From positions 263,027 to 327,026 of the forward strand of contig NZ_JACHOO010000005.1 in NCBI RefSeq assembly GCF_014199915.1: a DNA stretch of 64,000 nt, read 5' to 3'. Every line of letters begins with the position of its first letter. Position 1 is the first letter of the stretch. The position numbers and the translations under genes were made by a program. Positions 34,530-43,858 of the stretch are shown here, piece after piece. The notes below the pieces were generated by a model. It saw only the letters and a program-made list of their open reading frames with translations. It made no database searches and was not told the DNA's origin. Source of the stretch: Prosthecomicrobium pneumaticum (GTDB lineage: Bacteria > Pseudomonadota > Alphaproteobacteria > Rhizobiales > Kaistiaceae).

Positions 34530-35846
34530 TCGCTCCCAGTTCTGGATGTAATCGCGGGTCAACGGCGCGGCATTGACACGCTTACTCACCTGAATCTGGA
34601 AATTGATCAGGCCACCGTGACGAAAGGCTGCTTCGCAACTGGCCAGGTAGAATTCCCACATGAGACAGAACCGCTGGTCATAGATTTCCGCGACGCGCCC
34701 ACGGTTTGCGATGAAGCGTTGCCGCCACGCCTTCAGCGTTTCTGCATAGTGCAGCCGCAGTATCTCGATGTCGGTGACGTACAGCCCCGCCTGCTCGATG
34801 GCGGGCAGAATCTCTGACAGCGCCGGGACGTACCCACCCGGAAAGATGTACTTGTTGATCCAGGCGTTGGCCGCGCCCGGACCATCGGCGCGCCCAATCG
34901 TATGGATCATTGCGACCCCGTCGTTCGTCAGGAGGCTCCTGACCTTCTTGAAGTATTCGCGGTAATGTCCCACCCCGACATGCTCGAACATGCCGACCGA
35001 GACGATGCGGTCGTACCGGCCTTCTTCTTGGCGATAGTCTTTCAGTAGGAATCTCACCCGGTCCCCCAAGCCGGTCTCGGCAGCGCGGCGTTCGGAGTAT
35101 GCGTGTTGCTCGGTCGAAAGTGTCAGGCCTGTCACGTCAACAGCGGCGATCTGGGCAAGATAAAGGCTGAGCCCACCCCACCCCGATCCGATGTCGAGAA
35201 TCCGCTGTCCTGAGCTCAGTAGCAACTTAGCCGCCAGGTGCCGCTTCTTTTGTTCTTGCGCGCGCTCAAGGGTGTCGTCGCTAGAATTGTAGTACGCACA
35301 GGAATACTGACGGTCTGCGTCTAGAAATTGCTCATAGAGTGTGTCCGAGAGGTCGTAGTGGTGCGCGACGTTCGCACGTGCGACTGGGATGGGATTGTGC
35401 TGAACAAAGCGTCGGACGAGGCGACTCAGGGATGCACGCGCGCGCCTTACCCCTTGGCCAGAACTCGAGCCGATGTTTGAAAAGCAGATATCCAGAAAAC
35501 CGTAAATATCCCCGTCATCCACCAATAGCGCGCCATCCATGTAGGCCTCGCCGAGGGCAAGATCTGGATTGAGGAGCAGGCGCGGAATCACAGCTGGATC
35601 CACAATACGAATCGTAATCGACGGTGTGCCATTGCCGATGTGATGGATGCCTCCGTTCGGAGCGATCACAGTCAATCTACCGTCGTGGATGATCTGCCCG
35701 AGCATCTTCCGCAACAGGAGCATTGTCGCATTCGTGCTCACGTTTTTGAGCGACCGAATTGGGCTTGATCGGCTCACTTCGATATCAATCGATTGGTGCC
35801 TCTCAGAAACGGCGGAAGCAGACGAAGGATCGGATGGGATGCTCAT
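34446..35846 (-). CDS. cfa: Cyclopropane-fatty-acyl-phospholipid synthase family protein
   Basis: The product (466 residues from the ATG at 35846) is a SAM-dependent methyltransferase adding a methylene bridge to unsaturated lipid acyl chains, a membrane stress response. The N-terminal lipid-binding part has LLNPDLALGEAYMDGALLVDDG and the SAM motif is ILDIGSGWGGLSLYLA. YDRIVSVGMFEHVG, FPGGYVPALSEILP and the C-terminal SCEAAFRHGGLINFQIQV follow. The start is uncertain: the frame is open to 35924, but an FNR-like box at 35907-35920 argues for a start downstream of it, and core similarity begins only near residue 40. Confidence 0.88.
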   Translation of the reverse strand: MSIPSDPSSASAVSERHQSIDIEVSRSSPIRSLKNVSTNATMLLLRKMLGQIIHDGRLTVIAPNGGIHHIGNGTPSITIRIVDPAVIPRLLLNPDLALGEAYMDGALLVDDGDIYGFLDICFSNIGSSSGQGVRRARASLSRLVRRFVQHNPIPVARANVAHHYDLSDTLYEQFLDADRQYSCAYYNSSDDTLERAQEQKKRHLAAKLLLSSGQRILDIGSGWGGLSLYLAQIAAVDVTGLTLSTEQHAYSERRAAETGLGDRVRFLLKDYRQEEGRYDRIVSVGMFEHVGVGHYREYFKKVRSLLTNDGVAMIHTIGRADGPGAANAWINKYIFPGGYVPALSEILPAIEQAGLYVTDIEILRLHYAETLKAWRQRFIANRGRVAEIYDQRFCLMWEFYLASCEAAFRHGGLINFQIQVSKRVNAAPLTRDYIQNWERLHKIDAADVDVPAHSVSHPAKSGGFAQ

Positions 35847-35906
35847 TCTCGGACCCACGCTGACGACGGTTGGCTGCCAATCAACCCTGCAGGGCGGGCG
35901 CGTTCT

Positions 35907-35920
35907 TTGATTGGAGTTAA
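35907..35920. promoter_or_regulatory. FNR-like box TTGATTGGAGTTAA
   Basis: This exact TTGAT-N4-GTTAA site lies between cfa (start 61 bp to the left) and the alcohol dehydrogenase remnant (start about 100 bp to the right). It could serve both directions. Confidence 0.55.
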
Positions 35921-36022
35921 ACATCGGTATTCGATGATGGCTTCAATCGATCGCCGATGAGAGCGGCCGCGACGACGGCTCGGGTGCCCCGTGAATGCAC
36001 GATCGACCCAAGGAGATCTTCA

Positions 36023-37094
36023 ATGGCATTGATGAGAGCAGCCGTTTTGTCGAGCCTGGTCGCATTGTCCTTGATGAAAAGGCGATTCCAGAGATTGGTC
36101 CGCTCGACGCGCTCATCAGGATTGCGGCCACGACGATCTGTGGAACTGACGTGCATATTTTCAGGGGCGAGTATCCGATGGAAAAAGGCCTGACCATTGG
36201 TCACGAGCCGGTCGGAGTGATCGAGAAGCTCGGTTCTGCCGTTTCCGGCTTTCACGAGGGCCAGCGTGTCATCGCCGGCGCGATCACACTAAGCGGTCAC
36301 AGCAATGCATGTCTTTGCGGCTATCACTCGCAGGACGGCGCGGGCACCAGGCACGGCTGGAAACCGGCGGGCGGCTGGAAATTCGGCAATACGATCGATG
36401 GCTGTCAGGCCGAGTTCGTGTGCGTCCCCGACGCCATGGTCAATTTGAGTCCCGTACCGGACGGTTTGACCGACGAACAGGTGCTGATGTGCCGGACATC
36501 ATGTCGGCAGGCTTCGTCGGTGCAGAGAATGGAGACATCCGCATCGGCGATAGCGTCGTGGTTTTCGCTCAAGGGCCGATCGGGCTTTGTACCACCGCCG
36601 GCGCCAAATTGAGAGGCGCCACGATTATCATCGCCGTCGATGCAATCGCCGAACGAATGGCCGTGTCGCACATGCTCGGCGCGGACTTCGTCGTCGATTT
36701 CAAGAATGCCGACCCCGTCGAGGAGATCATGAGGATCACGGATGGCCGCGGGGTCGACGTCGCGATCGAAGCGCTGGGGACGCATACAACCTTCGAGGCT
36801 GCGTTGGGCGTGCTTCGGCCGGGCGGCACGCTGTCGAGCCTCGGCGTCTACTCGACCAATCTTCGGATTCCGCTCGCGGCGTTCGCCGCAGGGCTGGGGG
36901 ACCACAAGATCGTCACGGCGCTGTGTCCGGGCGGCAGGGAGCGGATGCGGCGGCTCATGGACGTGATCGCTTCCGGCAGGATCGATCTGACGCCGCTCGT
37001 CACTCACCGCTACAAGCTCAACGACATCGAGAGTGCCCATGAGCTTTTCTCCAATCAGCGTGACAGGGTGTTGAAGATTGCCATTACGCCCTAG
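36023..37094 (+). pseudogene. Zinc-type alcohol dehydrogenase with two frameshifts
   Basis: The ATG at 36023 follows a perfect AAGGAG and encodes MALMRAAV. The frame is then lost at the T run 36044-36047 and continues one frame over as FVEPGRIVLDEKAIPEIGPLDALIRI, with the zinc-site motif TTICGTDVHIF and GLTIGHEPVGVIEKLG. A second shift near 36492 (TGCCGG, where TGCCCGG would restore the frame) leads to PDIMSAGFVGAENGDIRIGDS and the NAD-binding half. Both lesions are single-base losses. Repaired, the protein would have about 358 residues, normal for the family. The substrate is unknown. Confidence 0.8.
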
Positions 37095-37179
37095 TCCCTG
37101 CAGGGCAGCTTGCGGCTAGTACGTCGAACCCGTCCACGCGTTTTGCTACATTTCTCTATGAGGCGGCGCGACACAGCAG

Positions 37180-37950
37180 CTACTCCGCGACCAAGCCATT
37201 TGTGATCGCCGCTTTGTCGTACAGGAATACGATGTTGGGATCGGGAAGGTCGCGAGCTCGGTCTTTGCCCTCGAAGTCAAAGCGGGTCAGGAGATCTCGG
37301 ATGACATTGAGCCGCGCGTTCGGCTTGTCATCAGCACGCACAACCGTCCACGGCGCAAATGGCGTGTGCGTGCGCGCCAACATCTCGTTCCGCGCAGCAC
37401 TGTAATCGTTCCAGTGCTTCGCCGCCGCATCGTCGATGGGGCTGAGCTTCCATTGCTTGAGCGGATCGTCGCGGCGATCCTTCAGCCGGCGCTTCTGTTC
37501 GGTTCGTGAAATATCCAGATAGTATTTGAGGATGGTGACACCACAGTGAGCGAGCAATTGCTCGAACAACGGAGCCGTCATGAGGAACTCGTCATATTCC
37601 TCGTTGGTGCAGAATCCCATCACCCGCTCGACACCGGCGCGATTGTACCAACTGCGGTTGAACAACACGATTTCCCCGCCTGCCGGTAGGTGCGGCACCC
37701 ACCGCTGAAAATACCACGACTTCTGATCGCGATCGGATGGTTTACCCAGGGCGACCACGCGGGTCTCCCGTGGGCTGAGATGCTCGATGATTCGCTTGAT
37801 TGTTCCATCCTTGCCGGAAGTGTCGCGCCCCTCGAAGATCACAAGCACCTTTTTGTCAGAACTGATGAGGTACTTCTGGAGACGCGCCAAGTCTACTTGA
37901 AGGTCATGAAGTGCCTCCTTGGCCGCCGCACGCTTCTGTTTTTCGCCCAT
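37180..37950 (-). CDS. ppk2: Polyphosphate kinase 2 (PPK2 family)
   Basis: The 256-residue product is a one-domain PPK2, which moves phosphate between polyphosphate and nucleoside phosphates. Walker A is FEGRDTSGKDGTIKRI near residues 39-54. The lid region is FNRSWYNRAGVERVMGF, and the C-terminal part has SPIDDAAAKHWNDYSAAR and VRADDKPNARLNVIRDLL. Length and motifs fit the single-domain class. It lies 77 nt downstream of the MFS gene in the same direction and may be in its operon. Confidence 0.92.
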   Translation of the reverse strand: MGEKQKRAAAKEALHDLQVDLARLQKYLISSDKKVLVIFEGRDTSGKDGTIKRIIEHLSPRETRVVALGKPSDRDQKSWYFQRWVPHLPAGGEIVLFNRSWYNRAGVERVMGFCTNEEYDEFLMTAPLFEQLLAHCGVTILKYYLDISRTEQKRRLKDRRDDPLKQWKLSPIDDAAAKHWNDYSAARNEMLARTHTPFAPWTVVRADDKPNARLNVIRDLLTRFDFEGKDRARDLPDPNIVFLYDKAAITNGLVAE

Positions 37951-38027
37951 TTGGAACTCCTGCTGGTATGCGCGCTTTTGATGCTGGTTCCTCGCTGAGG
38001 CGATCCAGACTTAGCGAGCGAATTCGA

Positions 38028-39290
38028 TCATGGCGTCGTTTCGAGCAGCCCGCGGCAGCGGCCATGTACCAGAAGCCTCGAAATGCCGATGCTTGCGACG
38101 AGACCTCCCACGACGACGACGGCCGCGAGCATGAAGGGTGCGTTCGGCAAGAAGGCGAGGCCGAACAACAGACCTCCGGCGGCCGATCCGCTAGCCTGGC
38201 CCAGACTTGCTGCCGCGGTCTGTCTGCCCAACTCGATCCCTTGCCGCTCATCGGCATTGAGCGAAATCCAATAGGTCGCGATGGGGGAAAGGATACCCGC
38301 GCTGGCCGCGATCGCCGCCACGACGACGGCGGTGGACATGGTCGCTTCCGCGAATGGCACGGCCGCGACGCTCACCGCCAAGACAGCGAGGGCGGGCGTG
38401 AGAAACCAGCGTGTGACCTCTGGCTTCACGAGCGGCGAGAAGACTACCGTTTGGGCGACCAACATGACGAGGCTGCACACGCTGAACATGAGCCCGATCT
38501 GGTAAGTGCTCATGTTGAGAATTTGCGTTCCGCGAAGCGCCAGGCTGACTTCGAAGGCTCCCAGAGCCGCGGCGGTTGCGAATGAGATAATAAGCAAGCG
38601 TGGCAACGCAGCACCGGCCTCAGGCCCGCTTGCAGTCCCCCCCTCGCCAGGGCTGCGCTGAACAGAGCCGGGCACGAAGATCCATATTGCCAGCGCCACA
38701 ACGAGCGAAAAGCCCGATATGGCAAAGTAGGGCGAACGAGAGGCCGCAACCTCGCCCGAGCCTGGAACGAGGGCAGCGGTAACAACTACGGTGAAGCTTC
38801 CCAGCATCGGTCCGACCAGAAAGCCGATGGCGCCGGCAATGTTGAGCAGAGCAAAGCGGCGCGCGCGCCATTCCCTGGACCGAGCATAGTCGCCGACAAG
38901 AGCATAGGCCGCCGGCACAATGGAAGCGGCGAACAGCCCATTCAGGAAGCGGCCGAGATAGAGCAGCGGGAGGCCATCGGCAACCGCAAACAGTGCCAGG
39001 GTCAAGGAGAATCCAACCAGTCCCGCGAGCAGCACGGGGCGGCGGCCATGCCGATCCGCAAGGCGGCCCCATAGAGGTGCGAACAGAAACAGCGCGAGGG
39101 TGTAGGTGCCAGTCAACATGCCGGTGTGCCGCGACACAACAATGGGATCCGTCGTTCCTGCGAGCCGTTCGATCGCAAGCGGAAGTATCGGCAGAAGGAA
39201 CCCATAGCCCACGGAAATCGTGAACATTGCGAGCAGCAATGACAATGCCATCCACCATCGCAGTGGCTGGAAGGCGGTTGCCCCAATCAC
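38028..39290 (-). CDS. Major facilitator superfamily transporter
   Basis: The 420-residue protein has about 12 membrane helices and the MFS loop motif APLWGRLADRHGRRPVLL after helix 2. The family resembles drug:H+ antiporters of the TetA type, but the substrate is unknown. The GTG at 39290 is chosen because GAGG precedes it and because it overlaps the stop of the upstream ATPase fragment (GTGA), a coupling arrangement. An earlier GTG at 39362 has no support. Confidence 0.85.
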   Translation of the reverse strand: MIGATAFQPLRWWMALSLLLAMFTISVGYGFLLPILPLAIERLAGTTDPIVVSRHTGMLTGTYTLALFLFAPLWGRLADRHGRRPVLLAGLVGFSLTLALFAVADGLPLLYLGRFLNGLFAASIVPAAYALVGDYARSREWRARRFALLNIAGAIGFLVGPMLGSFTVVVTAALVPGSGEVAASRSPYFAISGFSLVVALAIWIFVPGSVQRSPGEGGTASGPEAGAALPRLLIISFATAAALGAFEVSLALRGTQILNMSTYQIGLMFSVCSLVMLVAQTVVFSPLVKPEVTRWFLTPALAVLAVSVAAVPFAEATMSTAVVVAAIAASAGILSPIATYWISLNADERQGIELGRQTAAASLGQASGSAAGGLLFGLAFLPNAPFMLAAVVVVGGLVASIGISRLLVHGRCRGLLETTP

Positions 39291-39738
39291 GTCGCCGCCT
39301 CGGCCGCGGCTTCCGTTGGTCCGCTTTGGATTCTGCTGCCGCGCGTAATGCCGGCCCGCCACGGGCGGTTGAGCATCAGGACGTTGATCGCCACCAGTAC
39401 CGAACGGCTGGAGATAGCGAGAGCGGCGATTTCCGGATTGAGCAGCATCGGGCGCTCACGCGGCACCGTCTACCTGGGCCCGGATCGCGGCGTCAGCCAC
39501 CACCACAGCAACCGGATTTCTTCGGGTGATGACCAGCACTGGAGACCGGTTGGTCCTGATCGCTGGCAGGCACGGCGGTGTCGGGCGCCGCCGCGCTTCC
39601 GTGATTCCCGCGGGAGCCAGGGGCATTCGCCTTCTCCGAGGCTTCCGTGCCGGTATGGTCCCCGCCACAGCAGGACGACGCATTCGAAACCGAAGGCTCA
39701 GGGGTCGCCTTGGTGTGGTGGACGGAGGTGTTGCTCAT
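39287..39738 (-). pseudogene. Heavy-metal P-type ATPase remnant: both ends kept, core deleted
   Basis: The first frame (39738-39493) encodes an 81-residue Cys/His-rich N-terminus with SSCCGGDH and KKSGCCGGG, as at the start of copper ATPases. Forty-odd bases later a second frame (39448-39287) encodes MLLNPEIAALAISSRSVLVAINVLML, the last membrane helix of a P1B ATPase. The roughly 600-residue core with the CPx, DKTGT and GDGxND motifs is missing. The N-terminal piece could still be made as a small metal-binding peptide. An FNR-like box lies 126 bp upstream. Confidence 0.65.
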
Positions 39739-39863
39739 TCCGATGACTCCAGCTTTCGGGGCATGACGATCGAGGGCGGCTTTGCGGGCGCTTTCACCCT
39801 ATGCCGCCCATGCCCTCCCATTTCGTCATTTTCCAGAGTAGGCGCTGGTCCGGGCAGGCATCT

Positions 39864-39877
39864 TTAACCTCGATTAA
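39864..39877. promoter_or_regulatory. FNR-like box, reverse TTAATCGAGGTTAA
   Basis: The site reads TTAACCTCGATTAA on the plus strand, one mismatch from the consensus. It lies 126 bp upstream of the ATPase remnant, from which transcription could continue through the MFS and ppk2 genes. It is followed, in the direction of transcription, by AAGATGCCT; the box upstream of the intact copper ATPase is followed by the similar AAGACATGCCT. Nothing else was found in 39739-40054. Confidence 0.55.
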
Positions 39878-40054
39878 GGTCCGTCGTCATTGGGGCGCCC
39901 ATTGTTGTCGTACTAGATGCTCCCCCTTGGACTCAACATTCCGGTTGTCTCACTTGGCCGCATTTCGACTTGCATCGCTGCGATACGCGGCGGTTGGAAC
40001 AGGGAAACCCTCTGGCGCCGGGCTATGTCGCTCGGATCAAGACTCGACCTGGGC

Positions 40055-41335
40055 TCACGGAACCGGCCACTCAAAATGCGGCAGCGTCGCAAAGGCGGCA
40101 TAGCCGAGCGCTATTGCCGCCACCGTGGCGCCCGCCAGCGGGAGCCAGAAACGAACCGGTCCCGCGGCGGCAGCGATGGACAGGCGGCCAATGGCATTCG
40201 TGGCGAGCGCCAGAAGGACGGCATGTCCGACCGCCTCAACGGTTGCCGACTGCCCGAGCAACCGCAGCGCGCTGAGCACCGCGATGTCGACGTCGAATAG
40301 TCCCGAGATGGCAGAGGTCGCCACCATCCCGCCGCTGCTTCCGACCGAAAGGGCGGCGCTCACGGTGGAGACGACTGCGAAGAGCACCGCGAACAGGATC
40401 AGCGGCCCCACCTCGAAGGGGTTGCGCGGCGATTGCGCATCTTCACCCGAGACGGTGTGGCGCGACAGCAGGATGAGACTGCCGCAGGCCGCAAAGCCGG
40501 CGAATGCGGCCAGGATGGCCAGACCCGCGACGCCCAGCACCGCCGGCGCGATGATGGCGACGATTGCGGTAACCCGGATCGCGGATACGCCCGCCGCAAG
40601 GATCGCGGCACCCGCCAACGGCCAGGGATCCCCTCCCGTCCTGGCGGTCCGCGCCAGCGACAGGGTTACCGCGGTGGACGAGATGACGGCCCCGGCAAGA
40701 CCGCTGACCAGAACACCCCGGGTGGTGCCGAGAACCCGCACCGCGATGTAGCCGAGGAAGGAGATCGCCGCCGTCAGCACGGTGAAGAACCATACCTGCC
40801 GGGGATTGAAGCCGCCCCAGGGATCGACCGCTCGATCGGGCAGCAGCGGCAGGATGATCGCCGTCATCACCGCGAGCACCAGAGCCGAACGAAGCTCGAT
40901 CCAGGAAATTCGCCTGAGAAGCCCGTGCAGAAGCTCGCGACTGGCGAGAACGGCGGCGAGCGCGGCCCCGCCGGCGGCGGCGGCGCGTTGATCCCCGACG
41001 ACGGCAAGCGCACCCAGGGCGAACACACCCAGCGCGGCGATGGTGCCGGTCACGCTGTAATCCTCGTCGTGGAGGGATTCGCGCGCCTTGTACCAGGCGA
41101 AGACCGCGGTGAAGGCGAGGAAGCCGGCGATCAGGATGGAGGGGGCGTCGAGGCGGACGCCGAGAGCTGCCGTCGCGCCGCCGAGCAGTCCGGAAATGCC
41201 GTATGTCCGGATGCCCGCCGCGCGCCCGCCCTCCGGTGTGTCGCGCTCACGCCATCCACGCTCCAGGCCGACGAGCAAGCCGATGGCAAGCGACAGGCCG
41301 AGTTGCAAGATCAAGACGTCCATGGCTTGGTCCAT
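40055..41335 (-). CDS. MgtC/SapB-DUF4010 family membrane protein
   Basis: The 426-residue polytopic protein begins with an MgtC/SapB-like domain: LGLSLAIGLLVGLERGWRER near residue 12 and GIRTYGISGLLGGATAALG near 41. It continues with a DUF4010 region containing GVLVSGLAGAVISSTAVTLSLA and GLFDVDIAVLSALRLLGQ. About 12 membrane segments are visible. The function is unknown; MgtC domains are linked to magnesium and membrane-potential stress. The start may be 41335 or an ATG four codons later. It follows the copper ATPase gene in the same direction. Confidence 0.82.
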   Translation of the reverse strand: MDQAMDVLILQLGLSLAIGLLVGLERGWRERDTPEGGRAAGIRTYGISGLLGGATAALGVRLDAPSILIAGFLAFTAVFAWYKARESLHDEDYSVTGTIAALGVFALGALAVVGDQRAAAAGGAALAAVLASRELLHGLLRRISWIELRSALVLAVMTAIILPLLPDRAVDPWGGFNPRQVWFFTVLTAAISFLGYIAVRVLGTTRGVLVSGLAGAVISSTAVTLSLARTARTGGDPWPLAGAAILAAGVSAIRVTAIVAIIAPAVLGVAGLAILAAFAGFAACGSLILLSRHTVSGEDAQSPRNPFEVGPLILFAVLFAVVSTVSAALSVGSSGGMVATSAISGLFDVDIAVLSALRLLGQSATVEAVGHAVLLALATNAIGRLSIAAAAGPVRFWLPLAGATVAAIALGYAAFATLPHFEWPVP

Positions 41336-41497
41336 GATGGATAAGTCACCCGATCTGCATAGCTGATCAGGATTTCTGCCCGTTCATCCGGAGCAGTAGC
41401 TTGTCGCACCGATGGAATGAATGCCAAAGCGCTGCCGCGATCCACGTGAGAATCCGTGGCCCTGCACATTGCGTTCAACACGCTAGGGAGCGTAGCA

Positions 41498-41514
41498 AAG
41501 CTGAATTTCAGCTT
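41498..41514. promoter_or_regulatory. Perfect palindrome AAGCTGAA-T-TTCAGCTT
   Basis: This 17-bp perfect dyad lies in the 266-nt gap between the copper ATPase stop (41602) and the MgtC-like gene. It has no T tract and could be an operator or a processing hairpin. The gap shows no convincing gene. Confidence 0.4.
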
Positions 41515-41601
41515 GGTCGCGGCGGTGCCAATGACTGCGTAGAGGCGATAGGAACCTTGGAGATACACGCCGCAGCGAGCGAAACATCCCGCGCCGCATC
41601 C

Positions 41602-43704
41602 TCATTTGTGCCGCCTGTAGAAACGCAGGAACTGCGCGTTGATGGCGACGATAACGGTGCTGGCGGACATGAAGACAGCGGCGACGGCCGGGGTCATCAG
41701 GAAGCCCGTTCCGAAGGTGATGCCAGCCGCCATCGGGATGGCGATTGCATTGTAGCCGGTCGCCCAGATCAGGTTCTGCACCATCTTGCGATAGGTAGCG
41801 CGTGACAGGCCGAGGATCGCGGCTACATCGCGCGGGTCGCTCCTGACCAAGACGACATCGGCGGATTCCACCGCGACGTCGGTGCCGGCGCCAATGGCGA
41901 TCCCGAGATCGGCCACAACCAGCGCTGGCGCGTCATTCACGCCGTCGCCAACCATGGCAACCTGCAGTCCGCGCGCCTGCAACTCCACGATCTTCTCGGA
42001 TTTCTGATTCGGCAGCACCTCGGCGAAATACTCGGCTATGCCAAGTTCCTCCGACACCGCTTGCGCGACCCCCGTGGCGTCGCCGGTGAGCATCACGGAG
42101 TCGATGCCGAGCGACTTCAGTTCGGCGATGGCCGCCTTCGATTCCGGCCGGACGATGTCGGCCAGCGCGAACAGGGCGCGCGGCTCGCCATCGCGGACGA
42201 GGATGACCACCGTCTTGCCCTGAGCTTCCAGTTGGTCGAGCCGATCGCGGCCGATCGCCTTGCCCTGCCTTGCGAGATGGCCGGGGCTCACGATACGGAT
42301 GTCGGCGCCATCGACCTTTGCGACGATGCCCTCGCCGGTGATGTTGCTGACCTCGCTGGCCTTCGGGATGGTCAAGTTGCGAACTCTCGCCTCGGCTACG
42401 ATGCCGTGGGCGATCGGATGCTCGGACTGGCTCTCGGCCGCTGCGGCGAGGGCGAGTTCCTCGTTCTCGTCACCGCCGGCGAGCAGCACGATGTCGCTGA
42501 CGCCAAACCGGCCTTCCGTCAACGTGCCGGTCTTGTCGAAGACCACAGCGTTCAGATTGCGCGCGCGTTCGAAGGCCGCGCGGTCACGGATCAGAAGTCC
42601 GTTCCCAGCGCTGAGCGAGGTGCTGACGGCGACGACGAGCGGAACGGCAAGCCCGAGCGCATGTGGGCACGCGACCACCATAACCGTCACCATGCGCTCA
42701 AGCGCGAACTCGAGCGACTCTCCGAGAACCAGCCACCAGACGAAGAGCGTGCCGAAGCCGACGGCGAGAGCGATATAGGTGAGCCATGAGGCGGCGCGGT
42801 TGGCGATGTCCTGCGTTCTGGAGCGCGTCGCCTGCGCCTTCTTCACGAGATCGATGACTTGGGCGAGATAGGTAGCGTCGCCCGTAGCGGTCACCTCGAT
42901 GGTCACGGCATTGGCGCCGTTGATCGCGCCGCCAATGGCGGTGGCGCCGACCGTCTTGGAAACCGGGCGGGATTCGCCGGTCAACATCGCCTCGTTGAAG
43001 CCGGATGACCCCTCAATGATCTTCCCGTCCACGGGCACCTTGGCGCCCGGGCGTACGAGAACCCGATCCCCCGGCTGCAATGCGAAGATGGGAACCTCTT
43101 GCATCGAGCCGTCGGCGCCGATCTTCGTAGCGCTATCGGGCAGCAGCCGGACCAGTTCCTCGAGCGCCCGCGAGGCACCCATCACGGAGCGCATCTCGAC
43201 CCAGTGGCCGAGAAGCATGATCGCGACCAAGGTCACGAGTTCCCAATAGAACGGCTCTCCCGGAAAGCCGAAAGTGGTGGCGGCCGAGAAGAAGTAGGCC
43301 GCCGAGATCGCCAGGGCGATCAGGGTCATCATCCCGGGCTGCCCCTTGCGCAGCTCGGACGTGAAACCGGTGAGGAATGGCCACCCGCCATAGACGTAGG
43401 CGATGGTCGAGAGCGCGAATAGGACGATGCTGTCGCCCGGAAATGCCATTTTCTCGGCGATGCCAAACCAATGCTGGATCATCGGCGACAGAAGCAAGAC
43501 CGGAGGCGTGAGAACGAGCGTGACCCAGAAACGGCGCCGAAAGTCGGCGACCATCGCGCCATGATCATGCCCGGCATGCTCGGAATGACTGGAACCGGCT
43601 GCCGCCACGATCGTGGGATCGGTGTGACGATCATCCTGCCGCAGGCTGCCAGCATGATCGGCATGACCGTTGTGATCGTGGGCATGTGGCCGGTCGGAGG
43701 TCAT
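41602..43704 (-). CDS. copB: Copper-exporting P-type ATPase, CPH type (CopB-like)
   Basis: The 700-residue ATPase has a His-rich N-terminus (HAHDHNGHADH, HSEHAGHDHG) instead of CxxC domains. The intramembrane motif is VVACPHALGLAVP near residue 344, the phosphorylation site is VFDKTGTLTEG near 387, and SEHPIAHG and MVGDGVNDAPALVVADLGIA follow. The CPH motif and His-rich start define P1B-3 (CopB) ATPases, which expel copper from the cytoplasm. The start at 43704 is chosen for the family N-terminus; the frame is open for 28 more codons. An FNR-like box lies about 140 bp upstream. Confidence 0.93.
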   Translation of the reverse strand: MTSDRPHAHDHNGHADHAGSLRQDDRHTDPTIVAAAGSSHSEHAGHDHGAMVADFRRRFWVTLVLTPPVLLLSPMIQHWFGIAEKMAFPGDSIVLFALSTIAYVYGGWPFLTGFTSELRKGQPGMMTLIALAISAAYFFSAATTFGFPGEPFYWELVTLVAIMLLGHWVEMRSVMGASRALEELVRLLPDSATKIGADGSMQEVPIFALQPGDRVLVRPGAKVPVDGKIIEGSSGFNEAMLTGESRPVSKTVGATAIGGAINGANAVTIEVTATGDATYLAQVIDLVKKAQATRSRTQDIANRAASWLTYIALAVGFGTLFVWWLVLGESLEFALERMVTVMVVACPHALGLAVPLVVAVSTSLSAGNGLLIRDRAAFERARNLNAVVFDKTGTLTEGRFGVSDIVLLAGGDENEELALAAAAESQSEHPIAHGIVAEARVRNLTIPKASEVSNITGEGIVAKVDGADIRIVSPGHLARQGKAIGRDRLDQLEAQGKTVVILVRDGEPRALFALADIVRPESKAAIAELKSLGIDSVMLTGDATGVAQAVSEELGIAEYFAEVLPNQKSEKIVELQARGLQVAMVGDGVNDAPALVVADLGIAIGAGTDVAVESADVVLVRSDPRDVAAILGLSRATYRKMVQNLIWATGYNAIAIPMAAGITFGTGFLMTPAVAAVFMSASTVIVAINAQFLRFYRRHK

Positions 43705-43844
43705 TCTACGCAATCCTGCTGTTTGTTGCGGCCTTCGGGAGATTGTGGTGCTTACGGAATCGATGAAGTTCGGCCTGCGCACCCCCAACGTGGGCGCACT
43801 TTCATGCCGCGCCTGTTTGGTCGCCGGTTGCTCAAGGCATGTCT

Positions 43845-43858
43845 TTGATCGAGGTTAA
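43845..43858. promoter_or_regulatory. FNR-like box TTGATCGAGGTTAA
   Basis: This exact match lies 141 bp upstream of the CopB start. It is the most typical copy of the six. Apart from it and the b561 remnant I see nothing between 43705 and 44273. Confidence 0.55.

Noticed and set aside
36023-37094. Programmed frameshifting in the alcohol dehydrogenase gene.
   Set aside because: Two independent single-base losses are needed and neither site has a recognised slippery pattern, so decay or sequencing error is simpler.
37978-37991. A seventh FNR-like box upstream of ppk2 (TTGATGCTGGTTCC).
   Set aside because: The second half has two mismatches and it lies only about 28 bp from the start codon; ppk2 can be read from the MFS transcript.
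39864-43858. MerR/CueR-type copper promoters upstream of the ATPase genes.
   Set aside because: The dyads lack the long spacer and inner palindrome of CueR sites and match the FNR-like box shared with non-copper genes instead.
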